Source of the DNA: DATMNR01 sp963702765
GTDB lineage: Bacteria > Chloroflexota > Ktedonobacteria > Ktedonobacterales > Ktedonobacteraceae
Assembly: GCA_963702765.1 (NCBI GenBank)
Contig: CAVPEB010000016.1
Span: 1-64,000 of the forward strand
Length of the DNA: 64,000 nt
Direction of reading: 5' to 3'
Made by a program: the position numbers and the translations under genes. Positions 17,909 to 27,103 of the stretch are shown here, piece after piece. The notes under the pieces were generated by a model. That model searched no databases, was not told the DNA's origin, and saw nothing but the letters and a program-made list of their open reading frames with translations. Position 1 is the first letter of the stretch. Every line of letters starts with the position of its first letter.

Positions 17909-18766
17909 ATGCAGATAGGAGTCACTTTCCCACAGACCGAAATTGGTGCAGACCCAGTAGTAATACGCGACTATGCACAAACGATAGAAGGATTGGGCTA
18001 TAAACACGTGGTAATATTTGATCATGTCCTGGGCGCTGATCCCACGAACCGTCCGGGCTGGCGAGGGTATACCCAGCGGGATATGTTTCACGAGCCTTTT
18101 GTACTCTTCGGCTATCTTGCCGCACTAACGCAGCTTGAGATGGTTCCGGCAGTCATCATTCTGCCTCAGCGACAGACCGCACTCGTTGCTAAACAATCGG
18201 CGGAAGTGAATATCCTGACTGGTGGAAAGCTGCGCCTTGGTGTTGGAGTAGGCTGGAATCCCGTTGAGTACGAGGCGCTGGGCATGAACTTTAACACGCG
18301 TGGGCGCATGATTGAGGAGCAAGTTGAGGTGATGCGACTTTTATGGAGTCAGGATGTTGTTAGCTATAAAGGCCGTTTCCATACCATCACAGAAGCCGGA
18401 CTTAATCCACTCCCTATAGGACATTCCATTCCTATATGGATGGGTGGTGACGCAGATGTACTCTTACGTCGAGTCGCGCGTCTGGGTGATGGTTGGTTTC
18501 CCCAGGGACAACCAGACGACAGGATGCGTGAAACTATCGAACGCCTGCTTAAGTATGCCGAGGAAGCTGGTCGTGATCCTGGCACAATAGGCCTTGAAGC
18601 GCGTATGAACGCTCGCGAGGGTAATCTTGACGATTGGGTGCGCCAGACAGAAGGATGGAGAGAATTGGGAGCAACACATATCTCCATTAACACGATGGGC
18701 GCAGGCTTCAAGTCGCTCCAGGATCACATTGATGCTATCCGTCGATATAAAGAAGCTATTGGCTGA
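17909..18766 (+). CDS. LLM-class F420-dependent oxidoreductase
   Basis: A 285-aa luciferase-like monooxygenase-fold protein. Typical elements are the N-terminal strand MQIGVTFPQTE, the motif YKHVVIFDHVLG, the block QTALVAKQSAEVNILTGGKLRLGVGVGWNPVEYEALG and PIWMGGDADVLLRRVARLGDGW. The pattern fits the F420-dependent TIGR03619-like group of Actinobacteria and Chloroflexota. It should use reduced F420 (or FMN) to reduce or oxidise a small organic substrate in the cytoplasm. It has its own promoter region, divergent from the EXPERA-like gene. Confidence 0.85.
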   Translation: MQIGVTFPQTEIGADPVVIRDYAQTIEGLGYKHVVIFDHVLGADPTNRPGWRGYTQRDMFHEPFVLFGYLAALTQLEMVPAVIILPQRQTALVAKQSAEVNILTGGKLRLGVGVGWNPVEYEALGMNFNTRGRMIEEQVEVMRLLWSQDVVSYKGRFHTITEAGLNPLPIGHSIPIWMGGDADVLLRRVARLGDGWFPQGQPDDRMRETIERLLKYAEEAGRDPGTIGLEARMNAREGNLDDWVRQTEGWRELGATHISINTMGAGFKSLQDHIDAIRRYKEAIG

Positions 18767-18822
18767 ATATTCTTCTGGCTCATTTTGTCTATTCACGTAC
18801 TATTGAACCAGATAGCAAGCTC

Positions 18823-19210
18823 TTACACCAAAACCATCGTTTTGAGCAAATGCTCAAGAGCCGCTTCCGGGTTTTCACACACCCCTTCGTGTGTTGGAGA
18901 GATCTGAACGATGGTGCTGCGTGGAGAAACTAACCAGTGAAATCGCTCGGATTGAGACATCTTTCCCAGGAGACCTGCTTCAGGTCCGCCCTCGCAAATG
19001 AGCATGAATTGTGTCAAGGTGCTGTTGAACCGCTGCGAGATCAAGATCGGGCGACAATGCTAGCGAACGTGTCTTGTTCAAGTATATGCGCGCGCCAAGA
19101 TAATCTAATGTTCGACAAAAAAGGATGACGCCAATATTGAGGCATTCACCTCGTTCCACACTGGGTACAAGCCGTATAAGCGCGTAATCATAGGAGTTGG
19201 GCGCGTGCAT
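18823..19210 (-). CDS. DUF3037 family protein (frameshift near 18990)
   Basis: About 128 aa when joined. The N-terminal part (SYDYALIRLVPSVERGECLNIGVILFC) and the C-terminal part (ERFHWLVSPRSTIVQISPTHEGVC) are both characteristic of DUF3037, with a break between HAH and CEGGPEAG that disappears if one T is removed from the TTT at about 19000. The start at 19210 follows GGAGG and overlaps the end of the upstream HipA-like gene by 23 bp, so the two are translationally coupled. DUF3037 proteins are commonly encoded beside HipA-like kinases; their role is unknown. The partnership suggests a regulatory or toxin-antitoxin-like module. Confidence 0.75.
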
Positions 19211-19970
19211 TTTTGGCCTCCTCCACAAAGTATCGCGAGGCTGCCAGGCGATCCAGCAGGTATGCCAGATATGCCTCGCGATGCGCGTCACGGTCTGCGA
19301 AAAATGGGTCAGAGTTCAGCCAGTTCCCCGGGATCAAATTGACCGTTTGCTCCAGATTTTCTGGCGACAAAGCCTTCGTCATAAGAGCATCGGCCTCATC
19401 GAGAGCGCTGGCCACGGGAAGTAATACATGATCTTTAATAGGCGGGAATGGGCTGCGGCTGCGCGAGAGAAAATCACCCGTATTATGATGAAAGTAAAGC
19501 GAAGAACCGTGATCGATAAGTATCAGTCGTCTATGCCAGAAAAGCATGTTGGTGTTGCGCGGAGTGCGATCTACATTTGTGACATACGCATCGAACCACA
19601 CAATCGAAGATGCCAGTAACGGATCAAGTCTAGTTGCGTCAAGTGGACTGAATTCGAGCGCTCCGGGCAAGTAATCCAGAGCCAGATTCAAACCCTCACT
19701 TGCCTTGATCAAAGATCGGATCTCATAATCAGGTTCAGAACGACCCAATACGGGATCCAGTTCCATGAACACGATTTCAGGAACAGGAAGCCCTAGCACT
19801 CGACCAAGTTCTCCTGCTATTAACTCGGCAATGAGCGCTTTTATTCCTTGACCTGCGCCACGAAACTTCAGCACATAAAGGCCATCGTCATTCGCCTCGA
19901 CGATGGCTGGCAACGATCCACCCTCCCTCAATGGGGTGACATAGCGAGTAACTGTTACTGTTCTAAGCAT
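19188..19970 (-). CDS. HipA-like kinase
   Basis: A 260-aa protein of the HipA-like (PI3/4-kinase-fold) family. Visible features are the N-terminal nucleotide-binding segment (DDGLYVLKFRGAGQGIKALIAELI), LPVPEIVFMELDP, the catalytic-loop-like FDAYVTNVDRTPRNTNML and the metal-binding Asp in LILIDHGSSLYF. It is shorter than HipA (440 aa) because it lacks the N-terminal subdomain, as is typical of the stand-alone HipA-like group paired with DUF3037. The ATG at 19970 is the first that begins the conserved TVTRYV strand; 32 codons further upstream look unconserved. It overlaps the DUF3037 gene and is divergent from a hypothetical gene 85 bp away. Substrate unknown. Confidence 0.78.
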   Translation of the reverse strand: MLRTVTVTRYVTPLREGGSLPAIVEANDDGLYVLKFRGAGQGIKALIAELIAGELGRVLGLPVPEIVFMELDPVLGRSEPDYEIRSLIKASEGLNLALDYLPGALEFSPLDATRLDPLLASSIVWFDAYVTNVDRTPRNTNMLFWHRRLILIDHGSSLYFHHNTGDFLSRSRSPFPPIKDHVLLPVASALDEADALMTKALSPENLEQTVNLIPGNWLNSDPFFADRDAHREAYLAYLLDRLAASRYFVEEAKNARAQLL

Positions 19971-20055
19971 GGCCTTATTGTAGCACAATGGAATAGCCAT
20001 CTGAATATGATACACTAGAAGAATACACATGATATTTTCAAGGAAACGTTGGCAT

Positions 20056-20788
20056 ATGGCGCACAAGCAATATCGATGGATGGAAGAAAGAGACGATCAT
20101 TGGAATTCTATCCAGATTGTGCATCAAGGTGAAGTGTTCCCATTGCTTCACCTGTCGAAAAACGGAACAACCACGCGTATAGATGATAATGGATTATTCG
20201 GAGGTATCGCATCACGTATCCGATTGCAAGACGGGGCTGTTCGATACCTTGAACATCTCAATCGCAGCTGCACCGTATGTGCTGCAAAAAGGGGCGGTTG
20301 TAGCTCCCTTTGAGCGGTATAAAGGCTATCCTCTCGATCAAGAGGATTTTTCATTACAGAGCAGGATCAAAAAAATTGCTCGCTTGAAAAACGAACTGGT
20401 TGAAAGTGTCGAGGGTCTGGGTCTGGTTGTTTTTGCCGCCTATGATGATTTGCCGTTGCATAGTAAAATGCGCTTGAACTCGGACAGCACTTCTACTTTC
20501 CTCAATCCAGAAATAGCCGCCTTGCTTGAGCGTATATTCCTTACGCTGACATTTCCTGGAGGCTCATCTTTTTCTGCTCGCGCAATATATACAACTGGCA
20601 GACTTTTTCTACTTTTCCGCACGTTTTTCCCCACCGATACAGGGCCTCTACCCGTGCCAAAAACTGTGCCTGAAGAAGTGGAGAACGTGAGTATAGAAGA
20701 GGGATTTCGTATTCTGCTGCCTTTTGAGGTCGAGCAGGTACAGACAATACGTGCGAAGTTTTTATTGCTGCCTGGCTCCGATGAATGA
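20056..20788 (+). CDS. Hypothetical protein (frameshift near 20235)
   Basis: About 244 aa when the two frames are joined. The first 62 residues (from MAHKQYRWMEERDD to IRLQDG) are in one frame; the rest (LFDTLNISIAAAPYVLQKGAVVAPFERYKGY...) is in another. Deleting one G from the GGGG at 20232-20235 joins them as RLQDGLFDTLNIS. I recognise no domain. The protein is soluble, with mixed alpha/beta character and a hydrophobic segment (IFLTLTFPGGSSFSARAIYTTGRLFLLF) that might be buried core. The ATG at 20056 follows AAGGA by 11 bp. It is divergent from the HipA-like gene across a very short shared promoter region, so the two could be co-regulated. Confidence 0.55.
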
Positions 20789-20830
20789 TAACAGCGCCTT
20801 TATGTTGATTAACGGGCTAATGCTGACACC

Positions 20831-20874
20831 TGTAGGGGCCGATTTATCGCGCCCATCGCCAATTCATCGGCCTT
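20831..20874. repeat. Dispersed palindromic repeat, family A (copy 2)
   Basis: GGCCGAT...ATCGGCC arms enclosing the TTATCGCGCCCATCGCC core. It lies between convergent genes (hypothetical at 20056 and Uma2). Confidence 0.75.
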
Positions 20875-20894
20875 CGTTGTCATAATCACGGATT

Positions 20895-21470
20895 CTAAAT
20901 TTCAGGTGGGAATATTACATCCTCATAGACTTCTCTGACCGCAAAATGCACACCAAGATTGGCGAGTTCTACTTCTTCATCTATTCGATAGGCACGTAAT
21001 AACCAGAGATCATGTCGTTCTCGTCGATACACTTCTAACATTGGACGCTGCGCATCGATGAGTAAGAATTCCTGGATGGTTGGGCATTCACGATAAAAAC
21101 CAAATTTTCGCCCGCGATCGTAACCCTCAGTACTGGGAGAAAGAACCTCGACAACCAATCGAGGTGACCGCACGTTATCGTTCTGCCCCCGATCATTCTC
21201 ATCGCAACTTACCGAGGCATCTGGATACACGAAACGCATATTGGAAAGACGCACGCGGGCATCTGAAGTGAAGACACGGCAAGGACTACCGCGCAGCGAG
21301 CGACGCAGGATACTGATGATATTTGCGCTGATTGTTGCATGATCGAGTGTTCCTCCAGCTAACATCGTTACATACCCATCAATGTATTCATATCGTCTTT
21401 CGATGCTATTTCGATCAAGCTGAAGATACTCTTCAACACTCATCGTTGGATCATGAGATAAAGCCATCAT
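20895..21470 (-). CDS. Uma2 family (DUF820) putative restriction endonuclease
   Basis: A 191-aa protein of the Uma2/DUF820 family, with a PD-(D/E)XK-type nuclease fold. Landmarks are the N-terminal SVEEYLQLDRNSIERRYEYIDGYV, GGTLDHATISANI, and the catalytic core VYPDASVSCDEND...PRLVVEVLSPSTEGYDRGRKFGFYRECPTIQEFLLID, where the Asp of YPD, the Glu of VVEVLS and the Lys of RKF give the nuclease triad. Length is typical. The start at 21470 (or 21467, two tandem ATGs) follows GCGAGG; upstream codons extend the frame but are not conserved. These genes are highly multiplied in Chloroflexota and cyanobacteria with unknown targets. Confidence 0.86.
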   Translation of the reverse strand: MMALSHDPTMSVEEYLQLDRNSIERRYEYIDGYVTMLAGGTLDHATISANIISILRRSLRGSPCRVFTSDARVRLSNMRFVYPDASVSCDENDRGQNDNVRSPRLVVEVLSPSTEGYDRGRKFGFYRECPTIQEFLLIDAQRPMLEVYRRERHDLWLLRAYRIDEEVELANLGVHFAVREVYEDVIFPPEI

Positions 21471-21598
21471 CAGCCTCGCTTCATTCGCATTTGCTTCAAT
21501 GATTGGATAGAAAAATTCTGCCTCTATCTGAAAGTATAACAGAGGAGCAGGTAACGTACAACATTCCTTGCGACCAGGCAACCAGTATTGTTCTCTCG

Positions 21599-22634
21599 CT
21601 ATAGCGTCCGGGTTACTTTCTGTAATCCCCGTGGAACATCCGGGTTCAATCCCTTTGTGAGCGCCAGATTCAAGGCAAAAAGTTGTCCAGGAATAATTGT
21701 GACAAGAGGAGTAAGCCACTCTGGAACATCGGGACAGATTGGAAGAGCTGTCCTGGCCAGTGAGAGCGCCTGTTTAGAATCCGAAATAATCAGTAGCTCA
21801 GCTTCTCGACGGTTAAGTTCGATTGCGAGGTCGTAGCATATCATCATAGGTAGCGCCTGCTGGCATGAAGAGAAAGACTGGTAAACCGCTTTCGATAGTT
21901 GCGATAGGGCCATGCCGGAAATCCGCAGAAGAGTAAGCTGACACCATAATGTAGGTCAATTCTTTCAACTTAAGCGCAAGCTCAAAAGCAGTTGCATAAT
22001 TATAACCGCGTCCAATGACAATGCAACGATCCATATAGCGATAACGTTCAACATCCTGGGCAAGTTTCGAGTTCAGTTGTAACGTTTCCTCTATTGCTAA
22101 GGGTATTTGCTGGAGAGCGTTCAGATGTTGTGTATTACCGCTCAAAGTAGCGGCAAATATGGCCATCACAGTAAGTTGGGCTGTATACGTTTTTGTGGCT
22201 GCTACACTTTGCTCTGGCCCGGCATGTAGCTCGATGACATGATCGGCCATGGATGCCAATGGCGATGAACCATCATTGGTAATTGCCAGCGTGGGCCGCC
22301 CCTGTCGCTTGCCCTCTTCCAAAACCGCAATAATATCGGGTGATTGGCCAGATTGCGAAATTCCTACAACCAGGGCACCTGCAAGGCGCACCTGGGCCTT
22401 ATACATTGTAAGTAGTGATGGTGCTGCAAGCGCGACCGGATATCCAGCAAGCGTTGTCCATGCGTATTTCGCATACGTCGCTGCATGGTCGGATGAGCCG
22501 CGAGCCGCAATCAGAGCATAGTCGAATGTAGGAAGTTGTGCGACGATTTTTTTGATGCGCTCTGTCTCATCGTTCAGAATTCGTTGAATTACTTCTGATT
22601 GGCTTGCGATTTCTTGCTCGAGTAAAGAGGCCAT
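21599..22634 (-). CDS. SIS-domain sugar isomerase (GlmS-C/NagB-II-like), frameshift near 21840
   Basis: About 345 aa when joined. Two SIS domains: the first has ARGSSDHAATYAKY, VVGISQSGQSPD and SVAATKTYTAQL; the second has CIVIGRGYNYATAFELALKLKEL and SAYSSADFRHGP, the latter typical of glucosamine-6-phosphate-handling enzymes. The C-terminus LQKVTRTL matches the usual family end. The break lies at about 21838-21850, where dropping one A gives DDMLDLAIELNRREAEL. There is no glutaminase domain, so a deaminase/isomerase (NagB-II or AgaS-like) is more likely than GlmS. Start at 22634, whose upstream codons are not conserved. It may process amino sugars released by the GH3 enzymes encoded 7 kb away, but they are not linked in an operon. 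Confidence 0.78.
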
Positions 22635-22748
22635 ATATACTCCATTCACATTTTTTTTACTTCGATGATACGACATCTTGACTGCATAAGGCCATAACGT
22701 ATCCCTGCGTAAAACCGAATTATTGATTATTTCCTCACCATATTCACC

Positions 22749-22765
22749 ATTGTATGATGTACAAT
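22749..22765. promoter_or_regulatory. Operator-like inverted repeat ATTGTA-N5-TACAAT
   Basis: Perfect 6-bp arms around TGATG, 90 bp upstream of the histidine phosphatase gene and in the divergent gap with the SIS gene. It could be a repressor site for either. No regulator gene lies next to it. Confidence 0.35.
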
Positions 22766-22854
22766 GAAAGTGAATTGAGACGTTGATGAACTGATATTTG
22801 TTGACTGCTGAAGCTGATTAGCAGGATGCACTATGGAGATGAGTAGGAGGTCTG

Positions 22855-23484
22855 ATGCGCCTTATCGTAGTTCGTCATGGAGAAACATATTATAACGCGC
22901 AGAGACGCCTCACAGGTCAATCCGATGTTCCGCTTAATCCAATAGGTGAGAGGCAGGCTGCTGCTTTAGGCGAGTGCCTGGCAACGGAACACCTGGATGT
23001 CATAGTTACCTCTGACGTAGAGCGTACACGTGATACTGCGAGGGCAATTGCAAGCAAACATGACCTTCCTATTCAAGAGGATAGTGATTTACGCGAACTG
23101 GCATTTGGTGAATGGGAGGGATATACCTTTGAAGATGTTCTGGCCAAAGATGCCAATCGGGTCGCTCAGTGGCGAGCTGATCCATCCATATATGCTCCTC
23201 CCGGGGGAGAAACCATCGCCCAGGTTCGTGATCGCTGTGCGCGAGCGTTGAAACGTTGGCAAACGCAGTATCCGAAATCCAGTGTCGTTTGGGTAACCCA
23301 TGGTGGCCTGATCGGTGTGTTACTGTGTCATGTATTAGACATAGATCTTAAACGTCGTTGGCAGTTTAGCCACGATAATGCGTCGATTAGCGAGATACGT
23401 TTTAGAGATGATCGTGTGTTCATCGAGCGCCTGAATGAAACTGCTCACATTCGCGCATTACAGATCATGATAATAGAATATTGA
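22855..23484 (+). CDS. Histidine phosphatase family protein (phosphoglycerate mutase-like)
   Basis: A 209-aa branch-1 histidine phosphatase. The catalytic RHGE motif is at residues 7-10 (VVRHGETYYNAQRRLTGQSD), Arg in SDVERTRDTA (about 57), acidic ELAFGEWEG (about 83) and the second His in VWVTHGGLIGVL (about 146). The subfamily is that of broad-specificity phosphatases such as CobC/GpmB-like enzymes; substrate unknown. The ATG is preceded by AGGAGG. The M20 peptidase start lies 33 bp after the stop, so the two are likely cotranscribed. Confidence 0.88.
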   Translation: MRLIVVRHGETYYNAQRRLTGQSDVPLNPIGERQAAALGECLATEHLDVIVTSDVERTRDTARAIASKHDLPIQEDSDLRELAFGEWEGYTFEDVLAKDANRVAQWRADPSIYAPPGGETIAQVRDRCARALKRWQTQYPKSSVVWVTHGGLIGVLLCHVLDIDLKRRWQFSHDNASISEIRFRDDRVFIERLNETAHIRALQIMIIEY

Positions 23485-23516
23485 CGCTGATAAACAGAGG
23501 AACGAGGGAGTATCAT

Positions 23517-24869
23517 ATGGCTCAAATGCAGAGTATTAACTGGCAGGATGTAGGAAATGAAACAATTACCAATTTACGGGGCCTTCTCCGTCTTGATACA
23601 CGCAATCCACCTGGCAACGAGATCCGAGCAGCCGAATACCTCCGCTCTCTCCTTGAGGCCGAAGGCATCTTTGGAGAAATAGTTGGACCGAGCAGCGATC
23701 GTGGCACCTTCATTGCCAGGCTCAAGGGCGATGGATCAGAGCCTCCACTGCTGTTGATGTCCCATACCGATGTCGTCGCAGTAGAACCTGAGAAGTGGAC
23801 GCACGACCCCTTTTCTGGAGATGTAGCCGATGGCTTTATATATGGACGTGGTGCGCTCGACATGAAGCAAATGGTCACCATGGAAGCAATGACCATGTTA
23901 CTACTCAAACGCAGCGGCGTGCGCCTGAAGCGAGACGTCATATTTATGGCTGCTGCTGATGAGGAAGTCGGAGGAAACCAGGGCGCAGGTTGGGTTGTAG
24001 AGAATCGTCCTGAATTGATTCAAGCAGAATATGCGCTCAATGAAGGCGGAGGAAGCGGGTTTGAGATCAATGGTCAACGTTACTATCCAGTTCAGACGGC
24101 GGAGAAAGGCACCGTTCGCTTCCGTATTCGTACCTATGGTAAACCCGGCCATGGTTCAGTGCCTCATTACGAGAATCCTATTCTCGAGCTGGCGTCAATC
24201 CTGACAAAATTCACTCCTCAACTCCTCCCTGCTCATTTTACAGATACATTTCGCGGATATATTGCCGATATTGCAGAAGAACAACCTGATGATATTGCTC
24301 AGAGCCTGCATGCAGTGCTGGCTGACGAAACAACAGCCGATGCGGCAATCGATAGGCTTCCTCTTGATGTAGCGCTGAAGCTGCGCATGCATGCCATGTT
24401 GCGTAATACGGTCACTCCAACAATCCTCGATGCTGGTTCGCAGATCAATGTTATCCCATCGCAGGCCGAGGCATCAATCGATGGACGCAACTTGCCTGGA
24501 TGGACACCCGAAATGTTTCTTGAAGAATTACGCGCTGCCCTCAGTCATGAACCGGAAATCACATTGCTGGACCCTTCGACGCCGCTTGAAGCTGATCTTC
24601 ATTCTCCCCTCTTCAACACGATCATGGGTGTTCTGAAAGCACATGACCCTGAAGCAACTGCTGTGCCTTTCTTGTTGACAGGTGGAACCGATGCAAAGCA
24701 TGTCACAAAACTGGGTACCAGGGTATATGGCTTTGTGCCAGGCCTCTATGTTGGGACAAACGAGGGAAGGCGTGTTCATAGTCACGATGAGCGTGTGAGT
24801 ATCCGCTCTTTACAATGGGGAGTGCGAGTGCTGTATGAAGTTGTCGAACAATTTGCTAGCGGTACATAG
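23517..24869 (+). CDS. M20/M25/M40 family metallopeptidase
   Basis: A 450-aa dinuclear zinc amidohydrolase. The first metal ligand is in LLMSHTDVVAVEPEKW (about 77-82), then GRGALDMKQM (Asp bridging), the catalytic/ligand Glu pair in ADEEVGGNQG, and the C-terminal His in FVPGLYVGTNEGRRVHSHDERV. The dimerisation lid domain (about 190-320) is present. It is typical of the succinyl-diaminopimelate desuccinylase/peptidase group that cleaves di- or acyl-amino compounds in the cytoplasm. The chosen ATG follows GAGGGAG; an upstream ATG would overlap the phosphatase gene but lacks conservation. The small hypothetical gene 24 bp downstream probably belongs to the same transcript. Confidence 0.88.
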   Translation: MAQMQSINWQDVGNETITNLRGLLRLDTRNPPGNEIRAAEYLRSLLEAEGIFGEIVGPSSDRGTFIARLKGDGSEPPLLLMSHTDVVAVEPEKWTHDPFSGDVADGFIYGRGALDMKQMVTMEAMTMLLLKRSGVRLKRDVIFMAAADEEVGGNQGAGWVVENRPELIQAEYALNEGGGSGFEINGQRYYPVQTAEKGTVRFRIRTYGKPGHGSVPHYENPILELASILTKFTPQLLPAHFTDTFRGYIADIAEEQPDDIAQSLHAVLADETTADAAIDRLPLDVALKLRMHAMLRNTVTPTILDAGSQINVIPSQAEASIDGRNLPGWTPEMFLEELRAALSHEPEITLLDPSTPLEADLHSPLFNTIMGVLKAHDPEATAVPFLLTGGTDAKHVTKLGTRVYGFVPGLYVGTNEGRRVHSHDERVSIRSLQWGVRVLYEVVEQFASGT

Positions 24870-24892
24870 CACTTGCAAGAAAGATCAGAACC

Positions 24893-25225
24893 ATGAGCAG
24901 CGAAGCAAAAAATTATGCTATCTATGATCGAAATAGGGATCAAGTTGTATCAAGTATCAGTCCAGAAGGAGAAGTTCTCAGTGGAGGAAATCCGGAAGTC
25001 GAAGCCTTATTGAAATCACTCATGCAGGAGGAAATCATGATCCGTGAGCATCAAATCGACTATGATGCTCAAACGGCAGACGAAGACTTTGATGCCTATC
25101 CAGCAGAGAGCATGTGTTATTTCAATATGATTACGCTTCAGCCTGGCGATCCATCCTATCTTAAGGCTTTCCTGACTCGCCTACCATACATCACCCATTA
25201 CGAGGCTCGCCTTTCTGAAATGTGA
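24893..25225 (+). CDS. Small hypothetical protein
   Basis: A 110-aa acidic protein with no recognised domain. Features are a conserved-looking strand-turn YAIYDRNRDQVVSSISPEG, an acidic helix NPEVEALLKSLMQEEIMIRE, and a C-terminal helical end. No signal peptide or membrane segment. It begins 24 bp after the M20 peptidase stop and is followed by dispersed repeats, so it is the last gene of that operon. Confidence 0.62.
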   Translation: MSSEAKNYAIYDRNRDQVVSSISPEGEVLSGGNPEVEALLKSLMQEEIMIREHQIDYDAQTADEDFDAYPAESMCYFNMITLQPGDPSYLKAFLTRLPYITHYEARLSEM

Positions 25226-25265
25226 TCCATCTGTATGAACCGATAATGCTGAATGAAAAACACTC

Positions 25266-25310
25266 GTAGGTGCCGATTTATCGGGCACATCGCCGATTCA
25301 TCGGCCAAAG
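25266..25310. repeat. Dispersed palindromic repeat, family A (copy 3)
   Basis: GTAGGTGCCGATTTATCGGG... ending ATCGGCC. It forms a larger inverted arrangement with the oppositely oriented copy at 25329-25374, together about 110 bp of palindromic DNA. Confidence 0.75.
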
Positions 25311-25328
25311 ACTCTTCGATGGGCTTTC

Positions 25329-25374
25329 AAGGCCGATAAATCGGCAATGCGCCAATGAATTGTGCGCCTACAAG
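25329..25374. repeat. Dispersed palindromic repeat, family A (copy 4, inverted)
   Basis: Reverse orientation relative to copy 3; ends GCGCCTACAAG, the complement of the usual CTTGTAGG entry. It lies just downstream of copy 3. Confidence 0.72.
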
Positions 25375-25444
25375 ATATTATTGAATTTAGTTGTTACAAT
25401 TCATTTTCGACTAGCTCCTCTTTTCAGGTGCTTCTATTAATTGC

Positions 25445-26977
25445 TCAAGGGGTTCCATGAATATACGCCTGAGCCTTATCCCAAACTACCGCTGCTACCT
25501 GCCGTCCCATCGCTCTTCCCATCAAGTCGCCCTGTTCAAAATGTATGCCGCCATAGCGACGAGACATTCCAGCCTGGTCTGCTGCATTACTAAATGTAGC
25601 CCATGAAAGCGTAATATCATTCGCTGGAACTTGCCCGAGTTCGAAAGGTGCTGTACCTGCTTTGATGAGCTGCGAAGCGCCAAATGTATCACTACCCGTA
25701 AAGCGCTTGAATATCTCTGCCGCGCTCGCGCTGAAGGTGCTGTGTCCGGAGAGAAATTCAGGAAATGCCGGTGTCACGATCGTTGCGATCTGGTAGGGTC
25801 TCCAATTCTGGCCTTGTATGATTTGTGCGCCTTGATAAGGCCCTCCCCAAGCTCTGACCTGTTTGCCTGCAAAAAGAAAGTGTATAGCGGTGATAGGACG
25901 TTCAGAATTGTAGACGCGTTTGGTTTCCCATGCTGCAATACCAGCATCAAAAACGGCATTCGTCATGATAAAGAAGAGCTTCACCTGGGCATCCAGGTCA
26001 AGATTGTCGCGCTGAGAGACAAATTGAGCAAATGTATTCCAATGGCCAGGTGGCTGCACACTGCCAGGCCCATCCGCCCAATACTCGACGATCACTTTCT
26101 GCTCATCGGTGAGATTGGCGCTGTAGTCAAGTACCTGCTGTGCTTGCTGCGTATACTCTGGTGAGGGATAGACCGCTGGCCCAGAAGGACGAAATTGCGA
26201 CGCCGAACCGAGGGCAAAGGGTGTCATCATCCCGCAGAAAGCAGTCACATATTGTTGGGTAACATAGATGCCCCTTGCAGTTGAGACGCGCAACGGTTGC
26301 CACGCATTTGGGTCTGTAATCTGAAAGGGAGTATTCTTCGGCACATAACCCGAGTAGTCAGAGTAAGCTCCAGGATGTAGATTTCCTAGCTGATTCGAGC
26401 CGTCGTTATGCCTGAATTTCAGGACGGCCAGTGCTGCTACATTACCCACTCCGGGAGGTGTGCTGCTATCTGTCGAAGTATCGGATGGATTATACCCCAG
26501 GTGATTCATCAACGTATTGAAATAGGCAACCTGGTCAGGATAGAGATCGACCAGCGCGCGATATGCAGCATAACTGATTGCTTTTTCCTTGTTCGCTTGA
26601 GTGCGTTCAGGAGTGGGACGCCGCAGCGTGCTGCCCAGGCGCGTGTCAACTGCCACCTCGTCGTAAGCTGCCCAGGCATCATACATACAGGTATGAACTA
26701 CCGCGAGCACGCGTGCAACGATTGGGGGGCCGAGATGGCCATTCTTGATCATTTGTAAGGCAGCATTGTTCCACTGCATTACCACTGAAGGAGGGCCGCT
26801 GCCATGTGTTGGTGTTACATGCGTTGTGGTAGTATTTCCCGTGCAAGCATCCAGCACCAGGCCTGCTCCTGCCAGCGCTGCCACTACACCCAATCCCTTA
26901 CCAATCGCTTGCCTTCGACTTATTGACTGGTTGTTGAATTGCACCATGCAACGTTCCAGTTGCGTCTCGTCTTGCAT
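25445..26977 (-). CDS. Tat-exported vanadium-dependent haloperoxidase-like (PAP2) protein
   Basis: A 510-aa protein with a twin-arginine leader (SISRRQAIGKGLGVVAALAG) followed by LVLDAC, which could be an imperfect lipobox, so it is exported folded and may be lipid-anchored. The C-terminal PAP2/vanadate site is complete: K-x6-R-P in KRVYNSERP (about 352), S-G-H in PEFLSGHSTFSASAAEIF (about 412) and S-R-x5-H-x3-D in SRRYGGIHFEQGD (about 476). This matches the vanadium-dependent haloperoxidase family, which oxidises halides with peroxide; phosphatase activity is the alternative. A folded, cofactor-loaded enzyme fits Tat export. The ATG at 26977 has AGG 10 bp upstream; an ATG 10 codons downstream, just before the leader, is an alternative. 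Confidence 0.8.
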   Translation of the reverse strand: MQDETQLERCMVQFNNQSISRRQAIGKGLGVVAALAGAGLVLDACTGNTTTTHVTPTHGSGPPSVVMQWNNAALQMIKNGHLGPPIVARVLAVVHTCMYDAWAAYDEVAVDTRLGSTLRRPTPERTQANKEKAISYAAYRALVDLYPDQVAYFNTLMNHLGYNPSDTSTDSSTPPGVGNVAALAVLKFRHNDGSNQLGNLHPGAYSDYSGYVPKNTPFQITDPNAWQPLRVSTARGIYVTQQYVTAFCGMMTPFALGSASQFRPSGPAVYPSPEYTQQAQQVLDYSANLTDEQKVIVEYWADGPGSVQPPGHWNTFAQFVSQRDNLDLDAQVKLFFIMTNAVFDAGIAAWETKRVYNSERPITAIHFLFAGKQVRAWGGPYQGAQIIQGQNWRPYQIATIVTPAFPEFLSGHSTFSASAAEIFKRFTGSDTFGASQLIKAGTAPFELGQVPANDITLSWATFSNAADQAGMSRRYGGIHFEQGDLMGRAMGRQVAAVVWDKAQAYIHGTP

Positions 26978-27103
26978 TACTAAAACCTTTTTTGTCCCAT
27001 TTGTTTGCAGGTTGTATTCTAACGCCTGACGCTCAGTTGGTCAACGTTTTGCATATAAATACTGCAATGTAATACGAATCTGGGAACGTAATTCGGAGTA
27101 ATT

